Part shown: piece after piece, positions 55,865 through 64,000 of the stretch
Numbering within the stretch: the first letter of the stretch is position 1
How the letters are laid out: every line of letters begins with the position of its first letter
From: Diplocarpon mali
Taxonomy: Eukaryota > Ascomycota > Leotiomycetes > Helotiales > Drepanopezizaceae
Reading direction: 5' to 3'
Assembly: GCA_024741835.1 (NCBI GenBank)
Contig: JAENRP010000103.1
Coordinates: forward strand, 43,026 to 107,025
Length of the DNA: 64,000 nucleotides
Notes under the pieces: generated by a model
What the model was told of the DNA's origin: nothing
The model's input: only the letters and a program-made list of their open reading frames with translations
Databases searched by the model: none
Translations under genes and position numbers: made by a program

Positions 55865-58225
55865 ATGAGCGGCCGTTTGCGTAGCAAACAGGGCTGCTGG
55901 ACTTGTCGTCTCCGTCGTAAAGTAGGTCCCAGGGGCTCCGGGTTTCTATGGGAGCTGCAACTAAACATCACAGAAATGCGACGAAAGGCGCGAAGTCTGT
56001 TCAGTATGCGAATCGCTCGGTGTTACCTGCTACGGCTATGGTCCGAAGCCAGAGTGGATGGATGGCGGCGAGAGAGAGAAGGCCGTGGCGGCCAGCATCA
56101 AGCAAGTCGTCAAGCATACGTCGCGACGAAAAGGTCGTCTTGGGACGTCATTAGGCAGATTTTCAGACCGGTACGGAGGCGAGAATTCCGTCGAAAAGGT
56201 TGTCAGAATCGCTCCCAAAACAAGAGAGCTTGTTCCGGATGCTGGTGGTTCTCATGAATCCGTCCCTGCTGCTCAGGGGCCCATGTTTGTGACCGGTACT
56301 CCGCTTGTAAGTCAATTGACTGCCAGAGCGTCCTGTACTGAATGCGTGCAGGCTTCGACGCACAGTGGAAACGAATCGATACCGCCGGCTGGGACTTCAT
56401 CCTCGTCGCCACCGGCACCTATTGAAGAAACAAGCTGTGGTGCTCCAACTTCCTCCGCGCTGGTCACTCTCCCCATCAGCGAGGCTGTTCTTCTGATGCA
56501 TTTCCTTGATAATGTCTTTCCTCTACAGCATCCGATGTACCGGCCAGGGGTTGCCGAAGGCGGGAGGGGCTGGCTTCTTGCCCTTCTGCTACGAACGAAA
56601 CCATTATATCATGCAAGTCTTGCGCTTAGTGCCTATCATAGGGGCACAGTCTTGCTGGCCGCGCAACGCCATAGCCATTCCTGTAGCTCTGCAGAACAAG
56701 AACAACATCTTGCAATCTGCCTGAACGAATTCCAGCGGGCTATCAAGGATGTAGATCACTGGGTGATGAAGGCGTGCCCTAGGGATGGTTTGGGACTCAT
56801 GGCATCTATCGTGCAGCTTATATATTTCGAGGTAAGTCTTACAGCGCCGTTGCTGGTCGTTTCTGAGCAGGACCTCTTAGCTTTTTGCAGGCCATGGCCA
56901 TGCATGGAAAATCCATCTGCGGGCAGCAACCGCTACCTTCGCGTCAGGTCAGTGTATGCGGCTCTGATATCGTGAATAAGCTCGATACCGGCTCTTTAAT
57001 CATTTTTCTCCGATCCTAGTTCTTGCACACTAGGGAGACCCAATGCTAAACCCCTTCCACCCAGGTTACTGGAATGAGGCAGCTCAACTGGGACTGATTG
57101 AGCAAACGGAAGCGGACACCCTACCGCTCTTAACTGAACATGTTCCAAGCCCACAGCGTAGGTGATTATCAAACTCTAGCATGTCCTCGACTTCTGGAAT
57201 ACATATGCGGCCTACTCTCCAGCTGAAGCGTCTTTTTTCCTCGGCCGTCACTGACTTCCCACAGTGGCATCGTTCAAATTTTTGAGTGGAGTAATTCTGT
57301 GGCTTGACATACTGGAAACCGTAACAACCGGGAAAGAACCTTGCCTTCTATCTATCCATCCCCATGCACTAAATCCCAAGAGTCACATCAGGCTCGAGTC
57401 AATAATCGGCTGCAGCAACTGGCCGATAGTCCAGATCGGCCGTATCGCCGCTTTATACGAGCGCAAAGTACGGGCCCTTCGAAACTGCTGCTTGGATGAA
57501 GGTTTACATGCCGACGTGGAAAGCATTAGGCGAGAGTTACAATACGGACTCACAGAGCAGACTCTTGCCTGCTTAGCAGTATCACATGAAGCGCTCGCAC
57601 CACACAATTCGGTTCGCCATCGACAAGCACTCATCACACGCTTGTTTGCCCTCGCCGCTTCGATATACCTAGACTTGGTGGTTCATGGGTTCCAACAAGG
57701 CGCAGCGAACTCAGTAACCGAAGCTATGTAGGTTTCAGGACAGCCTCTCACAACCCTCCTTACATGTCTTGAAATAGTCCTGGTCCTGTCTTATCGTCTT
57801 CTTGAAGCCACAGCAACACAGCAGCTGACTTCTATTACCTAGGACAATACTGCGGTCAAATATGCCCTCTGAGCTGCTGCATACAGTCATATTTCCACGT
57901 AAGCGAAGTCGAGATTGCTCTTGTTGCAGAAGCAGCATCCTTGTTAAACCGATGCTGTTCCCTACTGCTTTATTATTGTGACATGGAATACTCCTAATCG
58001 TCTGACTTAGTATACCTTATCGGGTACGTAGCGGCTCAGGAAGACCAGCCATTCTTCAGGGGCGTGTTTTCATCGCCGCCTGTCCTGGATCCCTCGTTGG
58101 AGCATCGCAGCAAAATCCTACCACTCTTGGAAGACATCTGGCAAAACAGAGATGCCATGTTGAGCGGGGGGAGCTGGGAAGACAGCTTGAGACGGTTGTC
58201 GGACTGCAATCTCCTGCTGCTCTGA
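55865..58225 (+). CDS. Zn2Cys6 fungal transcription factor, 602 aa, seven exons
   Basis: Binuclear-zinc-cluster regulator. Exons: 55865-55921, 55974-56831, 56881-56947, 57065-57157, 57265-57727, 57843-57898, 58011-58225; all phases agree. The six zinc ligands are C11, C14, C21, C28, C31 and C38, split by intron 1 right after CRLRRK; the spacing C-x2-C-x6-C-x6-C-x2-C-x6-C is canonical. The remainder is the fungal-specific TF domain (Fungal_trans_2-like) with its usual landmarks: LLMHFLDNVFPLQHPMYRP, LIYFELFAGHGHAWKIHLRA, SFKFLSGVILWLDIL, PSELLHTVIFPLYLIGY, and the terminal LPLLEDIWQNRDAMLSGGSW. It probably controls a metabolic pathway, but none is linked here; the AIFM2-like oxidoreductase starts 741 bp downstream on the same strand and might be a target. 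Confidence 0.9.
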
Positions 58226-58965
58226 AAGAGAACCGACCTTGCAGGGCCTGAGGGTCTAGCTCTTGGAACGCATTAGAGCAAGGGCACGGGAAACTTGAGT
58301 TAGTCAATACCCTTGGTTCAGCGGCAGCCTTTGTTAATAGGTAATTCTTACAGCCACCAGGGCTAGACGTTTTCTCGGTACTACTCGTGCTGTAGGATAC
58401 TTGCTCGACTTGTTCTCAGTCAGCCAGCCCCGGACATGGCTGCCGAGAAACTGGCTGACAAATTGAAGCGAGTAAACGACACATGGATGACGAACAGACT
58501 TTGCCCGGACCCGGACATCAAATCAACCTGGAGCAGGCATTCAAGCTTGACTGATTGGTCAACGTGCGCCGCTCAACGGGATCCCATTCAGAGTTCTGCG
58601 TTTCGAGGTATGATTGGCTGCAGCTGCGCTACCATCTCAGCCGCCGGGGCCAAGATATGTACACAAACTCCGAAAACCTTACCTGAGAGGTCCAGGCTCC
58701 ATCCGTTGCTTAATCAAATTACCTTACCGTCCCCAGTTATTGCTATCTTACCAAGCATGCAAGAATCGACAGGTACAGTACAGTAAATTACACGTTGTCC
58801 GGGGAGACGAGACATCGCTCAAACTTCGTATAAGTAGCCCGCCTGTCCGCCTTTGCGCTTAATCCACCTACTCCCTGCGCTTTCGTCTTCTTCAGTACAC
58901 GCACTTCCCGGAACTCTGGCCGATCTCTGGCTTCGACTTACTGGACATCGATTCACCCTTACACA
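58226..58965. other. Intergenic, promoter of the AIFM2-like gene
   Basis: About 0.74 kb between two plus-strand genes. An open frame at 58436-58786 has no family features and is probably chance. The 100 bp before the next ATG are pyrimidine-rich, typical of a fungal core promoter and leader. Confidence 0.55.
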
Positions 58966-60225
58966 ATGGCACCAACATCCATTGTCATTCTCGGTGGCTC
59001 CTTTGGAGGCGTTAGCACTGCCCACAGACTGTTCAAACAGGCTGCTAAGACGGGAGAAGTGAAGATCACTCTCGTTTCCCCCTCGACATACATCTACTGG
59101 AACATTGCCACCCCTCGAGGGATCGTTCCCGGCCAATTCCCGGATGAGAAGCTGTTCCAGCCCTTCCTACCAGGGTTCAAGCAGTATGGCAACTTGTTCG
59201 AGTTTGTCCAAGGCACCGCCGAGAAGCTTGATCCTGCAGCAAAGACAGTCACTGTGTCGACTGACGCCGGGGAAAAGGTCCTCAGCTACGATGAGCTGGT
59301 CTTAGCGACAGGGTCCCGCACCAAGGGCGATGTCCCGTGGAAAGGACGGGGATCTTACGAGGCTACTCGCGACGCCCTCCACGATTTCCAGGCCAAGGTC
59401 AAGAAGGCCGGATCAATCGTTATCGGCGGTGCCGGGGCAACTGGGGTTGAGACGGCGGGCGAGCTGGGATTCGAGTATGGGAAGGTCAAGAAGATTACTC
59501 TGGTTCGTCCCCATCACCTCAGCCTACAGCACTGTGGCTGGGATCCTCCGAAATTTGTCCTAACGACCATCACTTAGATCTCGAGTGGCGCTACCGTTCT
59601 CGCGGGCACACCTGCCAGCGTCTCGAAAACAGCAAGTGCGCAGCTCAAGAAGCTGAACGTCACGATCAAAACCTCGACCAAGATCTCTGGCTCCGCCACC
59701 ACAGCCGACGGCAAGACCGAGCTCACCCTCTCCGACGGTACCAAGATGACGACCGACCTGTACCTCCCCACCGCCGGTCTGATCCCCAATTCGTCCTACA
59801 TCCCCGCCACCTTACTCAACCAGAACGGCAACGTCGTCGTAGACGAGTTCCTCCACGTCCAGGGCACTACGGATATCTGGGCCGTGGGCGATGTGTCAGC
59901 CGTGCAAAGGGCCCAGTTCATGCTGACCGACGCGCAATCGACACACGTCGCCAAGAACATTGGTCTGGGACACAAGGGCAAGCCTCTGCTGCCGTACAAA
60001 GTCAGCGACAAGGGTGAGCCTGCCTACTTCCCCACGCTGCCCTCCCGGTTGGGGGACCTTTGCTGACCAGCTCCAGACATCCTCGCTACCCCGATCGGCC
60101 GCAAGGCCGGGACGGGACACATGGGCAACATGAGGCTGCCGTCGTTCATGGTCAACATGATGAAGGGCAAGACGTACTTCACCCAGAACCTGGCCCCGAT
60201 GGCCAACGGTACTGCGTTCAAGTAA
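58966..60225 (+). CDS. AIFM2/AMID-like FAD-dependent oxidoreductase, 373 aa, three exons
   Basis: Pyridine nucleotide-disulphide oxidoreductase of the AIF-like (AMID, FSP1-like) group, expected to pass electrons from NAD(P)H to quinones. Exons 58966-59502, 59578-60013 and 60077-60225. The FAD-binding fingerprint is at the N-terminus (SIVILGGSFGGVSTAHRL), the ATG motif as ELVLATGSRTKGD, the NAD(P)H fingerprint as SIVIGGAGATGVETAGELG, and the second FAD contact as DIWAVGDVSAVQRAQ with the following helix. The C-terminus ends GKTYFTQNLAPMANGTAFK. No mitochondrial presequence or myristoylation signal (second residue Ala). Human AIFM2 has the same length, 373 residues. Substrate and location are inferred from the family. 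Confidence 0.92.
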
Positions 60226-60300
60226 ATGTGTCGAGCTAGCAGATACCCGCGATGTTTTTGTGCTTCCTGCGAATTACCCATGATACCGAATGGAGTTTTG

Positions 60301-60324
60301 TCTTTTTTTTTCTTTTTTTTTTTT
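60301..60324 (+). terminator. T-run downstream of the AIFM2-like gene
   Basis: Long T tract with single C interruptions starting 75 bp after the stop codon. A T-rich downstream element fits a 3'-end-processing region, but position is the only support. Confidence 0.3.
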
Positions 60325-60539
60325 GTAAATCCTGCTTGCTTGTTTTTGGGCGAGTCATCTAATACCTGTACTCTCCACGGTTGCCGGCGAGAAAAGACTG
60401 CTAGGCCCGGTAATGTCATCTCCACGATACGGCCTCGACAGGGGAGCTTGTAGATATCCCCCTCCCCAGGGCGGGTGCCGGCTGGAGATATATTCTAGTC
60501 AAGTAAACAAGGTGGTTAAGCGAGACTTCGTCGCAGGCC

Positions 60540-61620
60540 CAATAGACATCACATTAGCGCGTGCGTGCCCAGGGGTAGACTCGCAGCTCGTCAACGGAGC
60601 CGACCATCCTTTCCGTGTGGGAGTAGTGTCTCGAGCCCGCGGCGAGGTATCTCCCGCCGAGCCGGTGCGGATCAACCGGATATTGCGCACGTCTCGGACA
60701 ACCTTACGCGACACCTCGTGCGGAATCGATTACAGCGGCACGAGGCTTCCAGGCCCACCTGCGCCCACCTGTGTCCCTGTCTTCAGGCAGACGCTGCCTT
60801 GAGCGGCCCCCCTTGGCCACCGGCCTACCCTGGCGGTCGGATGACAGCCCCCCCCCGGAACCACCACACCTGCGACTCGATCGTTTCCTTGCAGGCGGAG
60901 CAGCACTCCGCACGAAGGCTCTAGCAACCAGTGGCCCCCTCCCCCCAGCTCCCATGGGCTGTATACTACGTCCGGTACACTCACACATGATATCCACGCC
61001 TGCCTCACCCACTCGAGCAGGTCTAACACGGTACGCCGCCCAGCCAGCTGGCGGCGCCGGACGGAGCTGAAGCGGCGCGAGGAGATCCTGCGCGCGACAC
61101 GCCCAGACCGAGGCCTCGCGCGCCCGCGGCGCCGCAAGAGCAGGGATCGAGATCTCCGTGGGGGATCAGGCCACGCCGAGCTGGCCCCCTGTCCTGCGCG
61201 CGGAGCACGGCGGCGCAGCGTCGCAGATCAGATCGCAGGCGTCCGCCCGGCGCGGCGAGCCTTCCAGAACATGCGCCGCTGCACGCGACGGCGGCTGCGG
61301 GCACTCGCCCCCAGGGACGCGAGCACCGCAACCCGCATGCTCCTCTTCGCCGGCGCCCATGGCCGTGTTTGCTCTCGGGAGCCCCGGCCCCGCGTCCACC
61401 CCGTTCGTGTCGGATCCCGCAGGGCCGGTGCAGGACCCGGTGTGCGCCGGGCAGCGGCTGGCCCGCTTCTCGGCGGTTCTCGTCTCGCCGCAGGAGTCTT
61501 CACCCTTGGTCGTTCGAGACGTCCGGCTTCGGTCATGGCAAGGACAGGACGAGCCAGCACACCCATGCAGGATGGAGCCGTCTCCAACGCGGAACGTTCT
61601 CTAGACCGGAGCGCAGGACA
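60540..61620. other. Second GC-rich, CpG-rich island in a convergent intergenic region
   Basis: About 1.1 kb of GC- and CpG-dense sequence between the 3' ends of the AIFM2-like gene and ALG12. As in the island near 30.4-31.6 kb, long frames are open on both strands at the same time, with Arg/Ala/Pro/Gly-dominated translations and no domain. The two islands share composition and position but no obvious long identical segments by eye. Contains a C/G run near 60848-60860. Confidence 0.6.
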
Positions 61621-61626
61621 ATACAG

Positions 61627-63570
61627 TCACTCCTTCACCCTCCGCAGTATCCTGATCCGAGGTTCCATCCTCGGCCCAATCCAGTAGCCCCCAGTCAAGA
61701 CCCTGACCGCATCTCTGACCCGTCCGAAGGTGCCGGAGCGACCCATCTCGTCGAGAGACAACCTCGCCGTCGCGTCCTCCCACGCCCTGATCTCTCCCGC
61801 GCTCTCCTCGTCCCGTGCCGCCTTCTCCACATCCCCCACGGCACGCTCCGCCTCGTCCGCGACATCCGCGCTGCTCGTCCCCTCGCCGCCGCCGGCTTGG
61901 GTCAGATGGTTGGCGGCATGCCCCCGCTCCGGGCTCTCCCCGGATGAGCTCCCGTCCCCGGGTCGCAAGAACTCGATCCCGGCATAGGCGAATACCGTGC
62001 GGACGACCTCCCACCTGCCAATCGCCTGGTCTGGCTCTTCCATGAGCGCGTAGTCGAAGCGGGCCCAGAACTCGGGCTCGAGGAGCTGGCTGTCGTCTTC
62101 GGTCTTGTCGTAGGTGAGGTGCACGGACGGGGAATGATCAGGTCTTTGCTGGAAGCGGGTGACGCCCGTCATACAGGAGAGCACATCCATGTGGATGTTG
62201 ATGGTGGTGTTTGCGGGGCCGTCGGGCCCGGGTGGGACGGGTGGTTGTCGGCCGATGTAATCGTGGAGCTGGTTGAGGGCGGCGCCGCCGGGATAGTTGA
62301 GAGATGATATCGAGAGCATGATCGTCGACAAGAGAAAGCTGACCCCGACCGAAGCAGCGATGACGAGGGATCCCAGGCCGTAGAGCCATGACTTGGATCG
62401 TCTGGCCCAGATGTAGGATGCTGCGAGGGAAGCGGCAGCTGTGAGGGGCGGGACCACGTAGATGATGAAGCGCGCTTCTTTATGTGGCTGGAGACTGTAC
62501 ACAGCGACAAAGAGGAGAGCTGGTATCGCAAGGCCCTGAGCTGGATAGCGTGTTGAGGGCAGAGTGAGAGCCAGGGGTAAGAGGAGGGCGATGGAGGGGT
62601 TCAGGAGGAGGCGTGGGAGAGAATTGGTGAAGTAGTAGGCCCACGGGGAGGTTCCCCAATCCGTAGATTTGCCCTGTATCGCGTTGAAATAAAAACCTTC
62701 CCACTCTGGCCAGAACGGCATCTTCTTTTGCCAGAAGGAAGCGTCGAGGAAGACGGTGACCATCAAGGAGACCGAAGCCGCCGCGGCCCCGTGGAATATG
62801 ATGGTCTTGAGCGAGATTTTCGACTGCCCGAGCAGGTAGAGAAGCTGAGTAGCTAGCAATAGAGCAATCTCCGCCCGGAACACAATGCCAGCGAACACGA
62901 GGAGTGCGATGCCGCGCTTGGCCGTGTTCTGTTTCCCATCCGTGATCCTGGACGGCGAAGGGAGAAATGCGTCGAACGCGAACGTCGCTACGCATGTCAG
63001 CATCGCATGCTTGCTTCCCGGCGAGCACTCCGCCCCGGCGACTCACCAAGTCCGCAAGCAAACATATTCGGCAGTGTCCTCGACGCATAGAACATGACAT
63101 GGAACTGGCTCGCCTGGAGTGCGGTGTACCACCTGCCGACGTCCCTCCCGTAGGCTGCCCCCAGCCCCGAGGCATACCGGCACAGGGCAGATGCGTTCCA
63201 CAGCCCGAGCGCGGCCCTGACGACCAGCTGCGCATGTTCCGGTCCCAAGCACGAGATCACCGGCGCAGAGAAAAGCGCGAGGACGCGAGCGCCCACGGAG
63301 GTGCGGGGCACTGCGCCTGGGAAGGAGAAGTGATCGTAGTTCTCCCGCAGAGAGGCAGCGTCGCGGGAGCGTGCGGATGGAGCGCCGTACTTCAACAAGT
63401 CGTGCGTTGCTTGGAGGTTGAAGGATTCCTCGACCTTGGTGTAGGGTGCCACGAGGAGGTGGAGGAGGACGATGGCTGGGAAGACGGGAACGAAGACAGC
63501 ATCTACGGACCATGTTAGCTCGTGCTCTCTGGCATCGTTCCTGGGAAGAGCACTGACCGAGGAGCTTCAT
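61627..63570 (-). CDS. alg12: Dolichyl-P-Man:Man7GlcNAc2-PP-dolichol alpha-1,6-mannosyltransferase ALG12, 609 aa
   Basis: ER-membrane glycosyltransferase (family GT22) that adds the eighth mannose to the lipid-linked N-glycan precursor. Exons 63558-63570 (13 bp), 63047-63502 and 61627-62987. The 13-bp first exon encodes MKLL plus one base and joins to give MKLLDAVFVPVFPAIVLL, the first membrane helix, followed by APYTKVEESFNLQATHDLL, the lumenal catalytic loop shared by GT22 enzymes. Further signatures: FRAEIALLL, WPEWEGFYFNAIQGKSTDWG, the HKEARFIIY motif, and NIHMDVLSCMTGVTRFQ, typical of ALG12 rather than ALG9 or PIG-B. About ten hydrophobic segments are visible. The 100 residues before the C-terminus form a variable Glu/Ala/Ser-rich loop. 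Confidence 0.94.
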
Positions 63571-63962
63571 CGTGGGCTTCTCCGGCTCGATGTGCGGCCT
63601 CTTGAAGCTCTCCTTGGGGGCACGGTAGTTCCCAAGCTCAAGCTCGACGTTTGCTCAGGCTTGTCCCTCTGGAGACATCCGGCTCCCCTGCGCGGGATAA
63701 AGTTCGACGGCTTGAGAGGAACCAGCAGAGAACGGCAGTGTCGGATCCGAAAAAGACGACGGGCTACAAGTAGACAGACAATTGCAGCTTCAAACTTCAA
63801 TCCCGAGCCTGACGAAGCCTCGTCTACCTGGACCGTGCGTCAGCCTTCTTAAGCCCGGCGCAGAGAGCACCAGTACGTCGGGCCCAGATTCTATCATTCA
63901 TCAAGCACCGCTCCAAGCTCACAACACCCACCGATCCGACGGCCACCGCATAAACCGCCAAT
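63571..63962. other. Divergent intergenic region at the right edge
   Basis: About 390 bp between the ALG12 start and a candidate plus-strand start. The last 60 bases before it are rich in CAC/CCA leader-like sequence. It probably holds the ALG12 promoter. Confidence 0.45.
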
Positions 63963-64000
63963 ATGATGTTCTTTGCGTTTGGGAACCTGATCTACAGTAT
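63963..64000 (+). CDS. Possible 5' end of a gene cut by the window edge
   Basis: Two tandem ATGs open a hydrophobic frame, MMFFAFGNLIYS, which runs to the end of the window; a GTAT at 63997 could be a splice donor. The preceding sequence looks like a fungal leader. Too short to identify. Confidence 0.3.
   Translation, partial: MMFFAFGNLIYS

Noticed and set aside
61023..61687. Open frames of 100-150 codons in the second GC-rich island
   Set aside because: Same reason: simultaneous openness on both strands and no recognisable sequence.
1..64000. CRISPR arrays, phage or bacterial operon-type systems
   Set aside because: No regularly spaced repeats; gene structure is intron-rich and eukaryotic throughout.

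Overview
The window is nuclear DNA of a filamentous ascomycete (Pezizomycotina). Coding regions are split by short introns, mostly 45-115 bp, with GTRNGT donors, CTRAC-like branch sites and YAG acceptors. The protein set is typical of these fungi: a Zn2Cys6 regulator, a fungal HIS1, a Snt2 chromatin protein, a secreted multicopper oxidase and a cytochrome P450. I cannot place it more precisely from sequence alone. Exon borders were worked out by hand from reading-frame phase, splice consensus and family motifs.

Layout. 0.2-5.1 kb: a homeobox regulator and an unrecognised 474-residue protein, both on +. 5.1-9.3 kb: a gene-poor stretch ending in an AT-rich, repeat-like block. 9.3-17.5 kb: a Utr1-type NAD kinase (-), exosome subunit Rrp46 (-) sharing a short divergent promoter with a PP2A activator of the PTPA family (+), and a P450 (-). 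19.5-21.6 kb: ribosomal protein eS28 (-), built from three tiny exons, divergent from HIS1 (+). 22.3-23.5 kb: a decayed FAD-oxidoreductase relic. 24.2-29.7 kb: a small two-helix membrane protein and a large protein with a Dnt1-like N-terminus (+). 31.8-34.2 kb: a secreted bilirubin-oxidase-type multicopper oxidase (-). 34.2-38.4 kb: AT-rich, with a diverged repeat pair that looks like a transposon relic. 38.4-43.2 kb: a secreted protein of unknown function and a bHLH-zipper regulator (+). 44.2-47.5 kb: a ten-exon HELQ/Mus308-type helicase (-). 49.5-60.2 kb: Snt2, a Zn2Cys6 regulator and an AIFM2-like FAD oxidoreductase (+). 61.6-63.6 kb: the ER mannosyltransferase ALG12 (-). A possible gene start lies at the right edge.

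Most genes are independent housekeeping or regulatory loci rather than one pathway. No CRISPR, phage or operon-like defence system is present, and I did not find a convincing new multi-gene system. The most unusual items are two GC-rich, CpG-rich islands of about 1.2 kb, each between the 3' ends of a convergent gene pair. Two GC-AG introns, several micro-exons, a decayed oxidoreductase, a transposon-like relic next to two genes for secreted proteins, and three protein families I could not identify also deserve attention.
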